A stretch of 64,000 nucleotides of DNA from Bhargavaea beijingensis (lineage in GTDB: Bacteria > Bacillota > Bacilli > Bacillales_A > Planococcaceae). Made by a program: the position numbers and the translations under genes. Each line of letters begins with the position of its first letter. The stretch's first letter is position 1. Where the stretch lies: the NCBI RefSeq assembly GCF_900101985.1, contig NZ_FNAR01000003.1, positions 186,001-250,000 on the forward strand. Direction: 5' to 3'. Below, one piece after another: positions 43,884-52,526 of this stretch. Below the pieces are notes generated by a model, which saw only the letters and a list, made by a program, of their open reading frames with translations, did not search any database and had not been told where the DNA came from.

Positions 43884-46800
43884 TCAATCTTCTTCAAACG
43901 CTTTTTTCATGATTCCATACGACTGCTTGAGCCGCTCCTCCCACTCAGGCACATCCCAATTATCCCAGGTGTATCCCTTGAGCGGACCGATTTTTCCTCC
44001 ATCAGCTTCCGGCAGGGAATCGGCAACCCGGCCATCCTCCCCGACCATCAGAACCCCGAGGCCGATCCGGTCGATGATGACACTGGCCGATTCACCGTCT
44101 TCCGCGAGATTTCCCATAAACTCCTTCATGCTCGGATCCTTTGCCTGCAGAAGCAGCCACGGCAGCCTCAGCTCAACCACGCCTTCCCCGGCATGATAGT
44201 CAGCAAGGGAATCGTAGTCCGGCGATTCGGGGTTGCCGTTCCCTTCCCGCAGTTTGCCGGTTTCATATGCCGTGAACGGGATGGTGCGATTTTCGTTGGC
44301 CACCTCATATGCCTTGTTGAGTGCGTACTCGATCGGGATAAACCGTCCGCTGTCATTCACCCGCTCGACGTCTTGGATCAGGCCGAGCTTTTTCCCGTAC
44401 AGGAAATGATGAAAATCATAATACGGATCGATCAGGAGCCTTGATTCTTCGCCATTCAGGCTCGCGATAAACTCCAGTCCGTCCGAAAGGGCCGCGCCCT
44501 TGATTCCTCCGATCGTCGTGTTCCCCTGATCGGGCACCGTATCCAGAAGGACGACCGGATACCCGTCCGCGCCCGGTTCCATATCCAAGCGGACATAGAG
44601 ATAGCGTTCATCATGATCCACATAGACCGCACGGATCGGTCCGGCCTTTTTCTCATAAATCGGTTTTCCGGTCCAGTCGGTCACCTCCCCGTCCACCTTC
44701 ACTTTGAGCCGGTCGAAGCTCAGGAGGCCGAACTGCTGTTCATTCGTCTGCGCATTTGACCAGAACGGCCGTCTGTCCGGATTATCATAATCCAGCGTGT
44801 TCCATGTCCGCTTGAACCATTCATCCTGCCAGGTAAAGACGAGGCCGCCAAGCATCCCCTCGTGCAGGATGTCTTCATACAACCGTTTCAGCACTTCTCC
44901 CTGCTCCTGTTCCGACATGAAGCCCTGGTTCCAGCCGAACGGGTTCTCATGGGTTTTCCCGCGGGAAGCGGGTATGCCGAACTCGGCAATCAGAATCGGC
45001 ATCCGGTGGGCTTCCTTCAACTCTTTCAGATAAGCGGCGTAATTGTTCGGCTCTCCGCGGTGGTCACGGAACTCCAGGTAGCGGCGCTCGTAGTTCAGGA
45101 AATCCGGATAATACGGATACACATGGTAAGACGCGAACATTCCGGCCTGTTCCATGTCGCCCTTCGGGGCAATCAGATTCGGATCGACCGAAACGAGGTC
45201 TTCCTGCTCGGCGGATTCGGCCGGATGGTCCAGCAGATCGGTCGTCACCCAGTTCGTGAAGCTCATCGCGCGGAGCGCCCCGTATTTCCCATGTTCATAG
45301 GCCGTCAGCCATTCCATCTGTTCCGCAAGCCAATATTCAAACGGCTGCGCCCCTTTTGTCCGGTAGTAATCTCCGTCAAAATCGCCGATGCCGGCATGTT
45401 TCTCGTTCGTTCCCTGAACCGTATACGGGTACCATTCGATCCCGACCATCCAGGCGCTCACCCATTGTGAAATGTCGGCATCGTAATAGCCCGATGCATG
45501 GCCCGGCCGCTCCGGCAGATCCGCATCCCCGTGGACGACATCCACGATCCGCTGCATCTCCTCACGGAAGTCTTTGAGATTTTCCTCTTCAAAGGCGTCC
45601 AGGGACTCTTCCAGCTTTTCTTCATTGATCCATACACCGTGCATGACATAAAGCGGCTTGTCATGCGACTCATTATACGCTTTTAGCGCCCGGTAAAAGC
45701 CCGGCGGGTGGAGTGTATAAACCCGGATCGTGTTGGCATTCATCTCCCCGATTTTCTCGAACCAGCGTGCGTATTCTTCCTCGGAGATGGCCGCCTCGCC
45801 GGGGAAGTGTCCCGGCTTGCCCATGCCGACATTTACGCCCTTGACTGTAAGCGGCTTCCACTCCCCGTCCGCGAACACCTCCAGCCGGTCTTCGGCAATT
45901 CTCGAATACACCCCGTCGTCCCCTTCCGCTTTCGCGCCGAGCACGGCTTCCGCCTCCTTTTTCCCGAAGCCATCCAGCAATTCACCGATCATCGGCACGT
46001 AGGCAGACCAATAAAATGACTGGTCGGAGAAAGCATTCAGCACCCGGTATACTTGGGGAAGTCCCTGCATCTGGTAAATCCGCGGCACCGACGGCACATC
46101 ATTATAGTCACCGGCAAAATAGATGCTTTCAGACGCACCGGACTTTTTCGAGACGACGGCAGCAAACTCGGCCGGGATGCCAGATTCTCCGAGCAGCCGC
46201 CGTCCCTCCTCGGTCAGTCCCCAATCATATTCCGCAAGCGCCCGTCCGCCGTCGGCAGGTGTCACAATATCAAACCAATAGTCATAACGCGGGCTGCTGT
46301 CCATCCCAAACCGTTCTTTCCCCTCTTTTGTGAAAGAAAGGCGGATGCCTTCCCCCGTCAGGTGCCGGTCGCGCTCCAACGCGACGACCTCCCCGGTCAG
46401 ATCATTGACCAGCAAAAAGCCCGGACCTTCGTATGTCCACTTCTCCCCGTACTGCTCTGCCAGCCATGACGGGATTTCTTCGCTTTTCCGGAAATCCAAT
46501 TCCTCGAAATACCGGCCTGTCCATCCAGCCCAGTCAACGCCCAACCGGGACATGACCCGGTTCCTCACTTTTTCTCCGGTCGGCGAGGCGAATGTATTAT
46601 ATTCGGAAATCAGAAGCAGCGGATCACCGGATTGCATCCGCTGTTCCACGGCATCCCATTCTTCGCCGGAAAGGCCGCCGTGCACTTTCTCCGAACGGCC
46701 CCCCTTCCGTTCCGATTCCGCCCACGGGAGATCCTCCTCGTAGACGCCATATGTATCCGCGATGTAAAGAACATCCGTCCCACTGTAATCCGCCGCAGGA

Positions 46801-47066
46801 GGCCGGAGCTTATAAGTTTGGCGCTCCTCGTCCGGAACAAAGCCCGTATAATCCCGGGCCGCTTCATATTTCTTGCCATCCGGCCGGACGACCTTCATGT
46901 GGTTCAGCGCCCAAACAAGGCCGAGATGCTCCCGGTGTGTTTCATCGGGCACCGTCTTATCGATCACGGTGACCGAAAGCGTCCGGCTGTCTTTTGCCAG
47001 CCATAGGATGACCGGCAAGACCAGTACAACCAATGCCAAAGCGACAATCAGATAAAATCTCTTCAT
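43884..47066 (-). CDS. Large membrane-anchored glycoside hydrolase-like protein
   Basis: This 1060-residue protein is anchored by one N-terminal helix (LIVALALVVLVLPVILWLA), with the rest outside the cell. The N-terminal part (about 40-390) looks like a carbohydrate-processing or deacetylase-like module. A TIM-barrel region (about 395-770) has KGVNVGMGKPGHFPGEAAI, MNANTIRVYTLHPPGFY and PILIAEFGIPASRGKTHENP. The latter holds the probable nucleophile Glu of a GH2/GH5-like (clan A) fold. The C-terminus (about 800-1040) is a beta-rich module. It shares an ATGA overlap with the glycosyltransferase gene. It probably trims or exports the polymer made by that enzyme. Confidence 0.82.
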   Translation of the reverse strand: MKRFYLIVALALVVLVLPVILWLAKDSRTLSVTVIDKTVPDETHREHLGLVWALNHMKVVRPDGKKYEAARDYTGFVPDEERQTYKLRPPAADYSGTDVLYIADTYGVYEEDLPWAESERKGGRSEKVHGGLSGEEWDAVEQRMQSGDPLLLISEYNTFASPTGEKVRNRVMSRLGVDWAGWTGRYFEELDFRKSEEIPSWLAEQYGEKWTYEGPGFLLVNDLTGEVVALERDRHLTGEGIRLSFTKEGKERFGMDSSPRYDYWFDIVTPADGGRALAEYDWGLTEEGRRLLGESGIPAEFAAVVSKKSGASESIYFAGDYNDVPSVPRIYQMQGLPQVYRVLNAFSDQSFYWSAYVPMIGELLDGFGKKEAEAVLGAKAEGDDGVYSRIAEDRLEVFADGEWKPLTVKGVNVGMGKPGHFPGEAAISEEEYARWFEKIGEMNANTIRVYTLHPPGFYRALKAYNESHDKPLYVMHGVWINEEKLEESLDAFEEENLKDFREEMQRIVDVVHGDADLPERPGHASGYYDADISQWVSAWMVGIEWYPYTVQGTNEKHAGIGDFDGDYYRTKGAQPFEYWLAEQMEWLTAYEHGKYGALRAMSFTNWVTTDLLDHPAESAEQEDLVSVDPNLIAPKGDMEQAGMFASYHVYPYYPDFLNYERRYLEFRDHRGEPNNYAAYLKELKEAHRMPILIAEFGIPASRGKTHENPFGWNQGFMSEQEQGEVLKRLYEDILHEGMLGGLVFTWQDEWFKRTWNTLDYDNPDRRPFWSNAQTNEQQFGLLSFDRLKVKVDGEVTDWTGKPIYEKKAGPIRAVYVDHDERYLYVRLDMEPGADGYPVVLLDTVPDQGNTTIGGIKGAALSDGLEFIASLNGEESRLLIDPYYDFHHFLYGKKLGLIQDVERVNDSGRFIPIEYALNKAYEVANENRTIPFTAYETGKLREGNGNPESPDYDSLADYHAGEGVVELRLPWLLLQAKDPSMKEFMGNLAEDGESASVIIDRIGLGVLMVGEDGRVADSLPEADGGKIGPLKGYTWDNWDVPEWEERLKQSYGIMKKAFEED

Positions 47067-48484
47067 TCAGACATCCCCTTTGTTGCGCCGACCCGTTCCA
47101 TATCCCCCCAGGAGCGGATGCGGAACATGGAGCGGACCAGCCCTTCCACCCGCCAAAACAAAGTCAGCGGCTTGTACCAGACAACTTCCGTGAGTGACAG
47201 TGCCATCATCCGCAGTATATCCCGCCTTTTCGGGAAGACGTTCATACTCCATGACTCCAGCAGGACCGACCCGATCGAGAACACCGTGCCATACAGGATG
47301 AACAGCAGCAAGAGCAGCACGGCGTACTCATAATAAATGCCGCCCATGAAAAATGCAGCGATCACATACACATAGCCGCCCAGCTCAATCAGAGGCCCGA
47401 TGCATTCGACCAGCCAGAAGTAAGGAAACGACAACAGCCCGACCGTGCCGTACTTCGGATTCAGTGTCATCCCCCTGTGCCGCCAAAGGCTTTCAAGCAG
47501 GCCCTGGTGCCAGCGCCTCCGCTGTCTCCGCAAAACGGCAAGTGACTGGGGCGCTTCTGTCCAGCAAACGGGATCGGGGACAAATTCCACCCTTGCATCC
47601 ATCTTTTTGTCTTTGATCAGCCGCTGGATTTTCACGACCATTTCCATGTCTTCACCGATCGTCTCAGTGTTGTAGCCGCCGGCTTCAAAGGCAAATTTCT
47701 TCGAAAATACGCTGAACGCGCCCGAGATAATCAGCACCATATTCAGCTTGCTGAGGGCAATCCGGCCCATGAGGAAGGCTCTCAGATATTCCACGACCTG
47801 CATCACGACGAGCGGCCGTCCGGACAGCCGGATGTCCGACACGACGCCATGGTCAACCGCCATCCCGTTGACAATCCGGACATTTCCGCCTGCGGCGACG
47901 ACTTTGCCGCCCGAAGTCATGATCGGCTTCATGACGCGCAGAAGCGAATTCCCGTCCAGGATCGAATCCCCGTCAATCGTGCAGAAATACGGATAGCGCG
48001 CAAAGTTGATCCCCACATTGAGCGCATCTCCCTTTCCCCCGTTTTCCTTTTTGATCAGCCAAAGATTCGGGTGGATCCGCGAACGGTATACGTCCAGTAC
48101 GCGCTTTGTTTCCAGGCGTGATTCAGCCGGTTTTTCGGCCGGCACCATGTCAAACTGCCGGATAACCACTTCAGCCGTTTGGTCGGTGGAACCGTCATCG
48201 ATGACGAGCAGTTCAGTCTGGGGATAATTCAGATTAAGGAGCGAGTGAATGCTCCCGACCACGCCGGCCTCTTCGTTGTAGGCCGGTACCAGGATTGAAA
48301 CCGGCTTGGAAAAGAAGGCGTCGATAAATTGGTCATCCAGTTCGCGGCGGTCAAGGCGGCGCTGGCGCTTCAGATCCAGGAAAGCGAACAGGAACATCCC
48401 GCTGTATGCAAGGATGACGACGGCCATGTAGATAAAAATGACCCCTCCGAAAAACTTCATTACCCACTCAATTGCAAGATCCAT
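47063..48484 (-). CDS. Processive family 2 glycosyltransferase (PgaC/BcsA-like)
   Basis: This 473-residue membrane enzyme has an N-terminal helix and a GT2 domain with SILVPAYNEEAGVVGSI, LLVIDDGSTDQTAEVV, FCTIDGDSILDGNSLL, TIGEDMEMVVKIQRL and the QRRRWHQG processivity motif. Several C-terminal helices would form the polymer channel. It would polymerise a nucleotide-sugar into an exopolysaccharide. There is no PilZ domain. Polymer identity is unknown. Confidence 0.92.
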   Translation of the reverse strand: MDLAIEWVMKFFGGVIFIYMAVVILAYSGMFLFAFLDLKRQRRLDRRELDDQFIDAFFSKPVSILVPAYNEEAGVVGSIHSLLNLNYPQTELLVIDDGSTDQTAEVVIRQFDMVPAEKPAESRLETKRVLDVYRSRIHPNLWLIKKENGGKGDALNVGINFARYPYFCTIDGDSILDGNSLLRVMKPIMTSGGKVVAAGGNVRIVNGMAVDHGVVSDIRLSGRPLVVMQVVEYLRAFLMGRIALSKLNMVLIISGAFSVFSKKFAFEAGGYNTETIGEDMEMVVKIQRLIKDKKMDARVEFVPDPVCWTEAPQSLAVLRRQRRRWHQGLLESLWRHRGMTLNPKYGTVGLLSFPYFWLVECIGPLIELGGYVYVIAAFFMGGIYYEYAVLLLLLFILYGTVFSIGSVLLESWSMNVFPKRRDILRMMALSLTEVVWYKPLTLFWRVEGLVRSMFRIRSWGDMERVGATKGMSE

Positions 48485-48536
48485 CCTGTCCTCTCCTCTT
48501 CACCGGCTGTTTGTTTTCATAGAGTTTCCGTCCCTC

Positions 48537-49514
48537 TTAACGCAGGACCGCCAAGTCCTCCGCGGCCTCGCGCTGTCTCGCCAATAATCCGCGGACCTCT
48601 TCACGGACAAGCCATGACGGATCGTCGCGGAGGCGGGATGCATACCGGGCGGCCTCATCCGCGGGAACCCTTCTGAGCATACGGGCCCCCAGGAAGCGCT
48701 CTTCCCAAACCGGTGAATCAAACGCACGTTCAAGGATCCGGTCGGGTGTCCGGATGCCGAATGCATCAATGGCCCGGAGTACACGGATCCTGATCTCCGG
48801 ATCTTCGCTGTCCAAAAGCCCTTCAAGAAACGGCAGCTTCTTGAGGTCCTGCCGCATTCCAAGCACCTCGACCATGCCGTACTTGAGTATGGGATCCAGC
48901 TGGCCGAACTGCGCGGAGGCTTCTTCAAATACCGGTTCCGGCATGAGGAAAAACAGCTGGCGGGCCTCGTACTCGGACAAGTTGCCGAGTCGATCGGCAT
49001 TCCTTCCGATAAAGCCGTCCGGACGGAACTGCAGGTCAATCAGCAGCAGTTGAAACCGCTCATCCGCCGTCAGCCTTTTTCGCTCGAGTGTATGTACATC
49101 GCCAAGCAAACTTTCCATGCCGAAGTCCTCGATCCGGTACAGGGCATTCATCCTTTCGCTCCAGTTCCTGCTTTTCAGTTTTTTCCGGTAAAACGGCGCC
49201 AGATGGCCATCTGCAAAGGCCCTGATCCGTTCCCGGATTTTGTCGCCAGAGACGTTTGTCAGGTAAGCCCGGAAAATTTCTTCCACCGCGGCAAGCTCGG
49301 CTTTGTTTTTCGGAACCATCTCCGCCGAGACATCTTCCATCCCGCGAAGCACGCGGTACCACCTTTCATTGTTGCGGGACAGGTAAGCTTTTGCCTTTTC
49401 CATTTTTCTTTCCTGCACAGCACGCGCCGCGAACAGGTAGACGGTCAGCGCAACCAACACAAGGAGCAGCAGCAGAACCCCGATGGATACGGTTGTAACG
49501 GATATGCCGGTCAT
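48537..49514 (-). CDS. HEAT-repeat protein with N-terminal membrane anchor
   Basis: This 325-residue protein has one transmembrane helix (VSIGVLLLLLVLVALTVYLFA), then an all-helical region with repeated motifs of HEAT type. Examples are WSERMNALYRIEDFGMESLL and PEIRIRVLRAIDAFGI, then WEERFLGARMLRRVPADEA and PSWLVREEVRGLLA. Its ATG overlaps the stop of the upstream receiver gene as ATGA. It probably scaffolds the glycosyltransferase complex in the cytoplasm. I know of no assigned function. Confidence 0.78.
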   Translation of the reverse strand: MTGISVTTVSIGVLLLLLVLVALTVYLFAARAVQERKMEKAKAYLSRNNERWYRVLRGMEDVSAEMVPKNKAELAAVEEIFRAYLTNVSGDKIRERIRAFADGHLAPFYRKKLKSRNWSERMNALYRIEDFGMESLLGDVHTLERKRLTADERFQLLLIDLQFRPDGFIGRNADRLGNLSEYEARQLFFLMPEPVFEEASAQFGQLDPILKYGMVEVLGMRQDLKKLPFLEGLLDSEDPEIRIRVLRAIDAFGIRTPDRILERAFDSPVWEERFLGARMLRRVPADEAARYASRLRDDPSWLVREEVRGLLARQREAAEDLAVLR

Positions 49515-50332
49515 GACCATAACCTCGCCAGCAGCCGTTTTATCTGGGCTTCAAACAATCTCAGGTTAAAGGGCTTGACCAAAAAGCCATCCGCGCCGCT
49601 TTCATAAGCATAAGTCATGTCCTCTTCCGAGTTTCTCCGGGTCATCATCAGGATCGTGAATTTCCCGTCATTCGGAAGGGAACGGAGCTCATGGAGCACA
49701 TCCAGGCCGTTCTGCCTCGGAAGCAAATCATTCATGACCACGAGATGCGGGTGTGCGGACACTGTCCAGCCCGACTCGAGGAATGTCCGGCCGTCACCGA
49801 ACGTCTCGATCTTAAGCTGGATACCGGGCGTATCCAGCTGGTCAATCGCCATTCCGAGTACGTCGCGGAACAGCGGTTCCGGGTCAAGAATGCTGACCTT
49901 TACCTCCTCGTCCGGGCGTTGCCGCAAAGAGTCTAATACCGTGACCCGCCCCTCTGCATCACCGATCGCCGACTGCATGCGCCTGAGCGAGGCCTGATAG
50001 TCAACATCAGGATGGAAGATTTCAAGGATTGCCGCCTTCATCTCTCCCTCCATCCGGAACAGCCGGTTCAGGAAGCTTTTGGCTTCGTCCGTACCGCTCA
50101 TCGGCAGCAGCACTCCCCGCTCGTCGGGCCGGTCCGTTTCAAACAGCACATCTGTGGAGCGGACAAGGCTCCGGAGACGGGAAGCCGTTTCGGCGCCCGT
50201 TTCATTTTCCGCGCGGATTACGATCATCACTATTGTGCGGCGCCCGCGCAGCGCATTTGCTTTCATCAGGTCGAAGATATCTTGGATGTGAGGCTCTTTG
50301 AATACCGGATGGGTCCCTGTTTTGGTTGCCAC
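49511..50332 (-). CDS. Two-domain regulator: degenerate GGDEF-like plus pseudo-receiver domain
   Basis: This 273-residue protein is the first gene of the operon. Its N-terminal half (about 30-140) resembles a truncated GGDEF module (VRSTDVLFETDRPDERGVLLPMSG) without the catalytic motif. The C-terminal half is receiver-like. The usual phosphoacceptor position in HLVVMNDLLPRQNG is Asn rather than Asp, with an Asp one place later. The first acidic pair is reduced to one Asp (SILDPEPL), while the Lys (DGFLVKPF) is kept. It is probably a phosphorylation-independent regulator of the polysaccharide machinery. The start is GTG at 50332 after GGAGGGGG. Confidence 0.8.
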   Translation of the reverse strand: MATKTGTHPVFKEPHIQDIFDLMKANALRGRRTIVMIVIRAENETGAETASRLRSLVRSTDVLFETDRPDERGVLLPMSGTDEAKSFLNRLFRMEGEMKAAILEIFHPDVDYQASLRRMQSAIGDAEGRVTVLDSLRQRPDEEVKVSILDPEPLFRDVLGMAIDQLDTPGIQLKIETFGDGRTFLESGWTVSAHPHLVVMNDLLPRQNGLDVLHELRSLPNDGKFTILMMTRRNSEEDMTYAYESGADGFLVKPFNLRLFEAQIKRLLARLWS

Positions 50333-50491
50333 CTTCCATCCCCCTCCCTCTCTTTATTACTGAATTACCCGCCAAATAGGAAATCTATCCATTGGACGGA
50401 GAAACTACCTGTTTGTTTTGATTATCATACAGCCAATCGACAATCAGCAAGTGTTTATTCGACAAAAACGCACATGATCCGACCCGCACAT

Positions 50492-50515
50492 AAAAAAGGA
50501 CCGGTCGCCCGGTCC
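50492..50515 (-). terminator. Terminator of the RsbQ-GGDEF unit
   Basis: Read leftward, GGACCGG and CCGGTCC pair around GCGA and are followed by six Ts. It separates the GGDEF gene from the polysaccharide operon. Confidence 0.85.
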
Positions 50516-50550
50516 AAGTCCGCATCAAGACGGTTTTCAGGATGATCCGG

Positions 50551-51576
50551 TCAGGAACCGACGGTCACCCGGTTTCTTCCCTCCCGCTTTGACCGGTACA
50601 AGGCTTCGTCCGCGCGCTTCAGCAGCAGGGCCGGCTCCTCGCCGGTCTTTCTGAGCGCGACACCGGCCGACACAGTCACCGGCACCGGCTTCCCGGCTTC
50701 AGCAATCCGTTTCCGGATCCTTTCGGCCACCGATGCCGCAGCCGTCTCTGAAGCGGTCTCCACAGTCAATGAAAACTCCTCGCCGCCAATCCTCGCCGCA
50801 TACAGTTGAATGCCTTTCATGCTTCTTGTCTCCTCCGCCAGGTCCTCAATAGCGGTTGCGACCCGCTTGAGCACGTCATCCCCGACAGCATGGCCGTATG
50901 TATCATTGACTTGTTTAAAGTGGTCGATATCCAATGCAATGACGGCATACGGGGACTCGGCGAGACGGTCCATCTGCTTCTCGAATGCCCGCCGATTTGC
51001 GAGTCCCGTGAGCGGGTCGGTGGAAGCGAGTTCGCGGAACTGTTCTGTGAGCTGGATCAATTCGTCCTGCTTGTTCTGGATTTTCTGCACCAGCCCCATC
51101 AGTTGGCTATTCGCCTGTTCCGTTTCCAGCCGGACACGCTCAGCTTCGCGCTTCGCATCCATCATCTCTTCTTCGTACTTTCCCCGTATCGGCATCGGCA
51201 GGATTGCACACTCGTAACAGCCGGACGCCTCCGCCGCACTGAGCAGAGCCGGCATCCTCCCGTCCCTGCAGCGCAGGGAAATCTCCATTTCCTTCACCCT
51301 GCCGTGAAGTTCAATGGCCGGCATGAAAAAGGTCTGGAAATAGACCCATCCTGACACCGTCAGCATGTCCCGCACTTTTTTTGGCGGATCATCCAGTCCC
51401 GCCATTTCCATGAAGGTCCGGTTCACCTCCAGGACATTCCATTCTTTATCCAATATGACGTAGCCGACCGGTGCCCGGTCCAATTGCGCATCCATCGATG
51501 TAACGCCTGCCTTTCCCCCGCTTGCGCCGGTTCCTCTCTGATTGCCTTCCGCTGTTTCAGATTCCCCGCTCATCAT
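50551..51576 (-). CDS. PAS-GGDEF diguanylate cyclase
   Basis: This 341-residue protein has an N-terminal PAS domain (about 30-140; LDRAPVGYVILDKEWNVLEVN). A coiled-coil linker (about 145-185) leads to a GGDEF domain with IALDIDHFKQVNDTYGH and the intact active-site motif RIGGEEF. No RxxD inhibitory site is visible before GGEEF. It would make cyclic di-GMP in response to the PAS ligand. The start overlaps the end of the RsbQ-like gene by 20 bases. A second ATG 81 bases downstream is possible. Confidence 0.9.
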   Translation of the reverse strand: MMSGESETAEGNQRGTGASGGKAGVTSMDAQLDRAPVGYVILDKEWNVLEVNRTFMEMAGLDDPPKKVRDMLTVSGWVYFQTFFMPAIELHGRVKEMEISLRCRDGRMPALLSAAEASGCYECAILPMPIRGKYEEEMMDAKREAERVRLETEQANSQLMGLVQKIQNKQDELIQLTEQFRELASTDPLTGLANRRAFEKQMDRLAESPYAVIALDIDHFKQVNDTYGHAVGDDVLKRVATAIEDLAEETRSMKGIQLYAARIGGEEFSLTVETASETAAASVAERIRKRIAEAGKPVPVTVSAGVALRKTGEEPALLLKRADEALYRSKREGRNRVTVGS

Positions 51577-52372
51577 TCAGGTATCGACGGATTTCACGGA
51601 TGGTCTCTTCCGGCTCACTGATGTGGGGATTATGCCCCTTGGCCGCAAGCATCCTCAACGTGCTGCCCGCGATCTGTTTGCGCACAAATTCCCCGACTTC
51701 CGCCGGTGCCACGGAATCTTCCTGAGCCTGGAGGACCAGCGTCGGCACAGTTACCTGGCTCAGCCGGTCCCGCACATCCGACAGGAACGTCACTTCCGCA
51801 AACTGGCGCATGATGTCCGGGTCGTTCGAGACCAGCCGCTCCTCCAGTTCCTCCGCAAGAAACGGTCTGTCCATGTTCTTCATCGAAGCAGGCGCCATGT
51901 ATTTTGCCCACTCCTTGTAGTTCCGTTCCATCATTGCGAGCAGTTCCTCTATATCTTCCCGGTCATAGCCGCCCCTGTACTCCGGCGCATTCAGATAGCG
52001 CGGCGATGGGCCGATCATGATCAATGTGCCGATGGCTCCCGGACGCCCGATGGACGCCAGCGCCCCGATCATGGCACTGACGGAATGCCCGACAAACACC
52101 GCGTCTCTCAGATCGAGCGCATCCGCAATCTCGATGACATCACGCGCATAGCCGTCAAGCGAGTCATAATCGGAAGGACGATACTGCGAACGGTCACTTC
52201 TGCCGGAACCGACATGATCAAACAGCACGACCCGCCATCCGCTTTCAAATGCCGGAGCGACCCGTTCCCATACGGTCTGGTCACAGCCCAGCCCATGCCC
52301 GAAAACAATCGTCCGCTCCCCTGCCCCGCGTATGGTCACATGGTTTCTTTGCATCACTTTATCTTTCAACAT
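51557..52372 (-). CDS. rsbQ: RsbQ-like alpha/beta hydrolase
   Basis: This 271-residue protein resembles RsbQ. It shows VFGHGLGCDQTVWERVAPAF at the start, the nucleophile Ser in FVGHSVSAMIG, the DHVGSGRSDRS motif and the catalytic His in AKGHNPHISEP. In Bacillus RsbQ acts with the PAS-phosphatase RsbP in the energy branch of the general stress response. Here the translationally coupled partner is instead a PAS-GGDEF cyclase. The ATG at 52372 has a purine-rich ribosome binding site; the longer upstream frame does not. Confidence 0.85.
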   Translation of the reverse strand: MLKDKVMQRNHVTIRGAGERTIVFGHGLGCDQTVWERVAPAFESGWRVVLFDHVGSGRSDRSQYRPSDYDSLDGYARDVIEIADALDLRDAVFVGHSVSAMIGALASIGRPGAIGTLIMIGPSPRYLNAPEYRGGYDREDIEELLAMMERNYKEWAKYMAPASMKNMDRPFLAEELEERLVSNDPDIMRQFAEVTFLSDVRDRLSQVTVPTLVLQAQEDSVAPAEVGEFVRKQIAGSTLRMLAAKGHNPHISEPEETIREIRRYLNDERGI

Positions 52373-52494
52373 GCCTTCACCTTTCTTCATTCGACGTTTT
52401 TCACTCTCCCTCAACCCTATCATTCGCTGCCTGCTTCTTAAAAGTTTCTTTCGGGATTCAGCCTCCGGACTCCTCTGCATCACCATCAAAAGGC

Positions 52495-52524
52495 ATCAAA
52501 AAGCCGGCCCCTGCAGCCGGCTTT
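52495..52524 (-). terminator. Terminator of the M20 amidohydrolase gene
   Basis: AAAGCCGGC pairs with GCCGGCTTT around a 7-base loop, with a run of Ts when read leftward. It lies just after the M20 stop. Confidence 0.85.
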
Positions 52525-52526
52525 CC

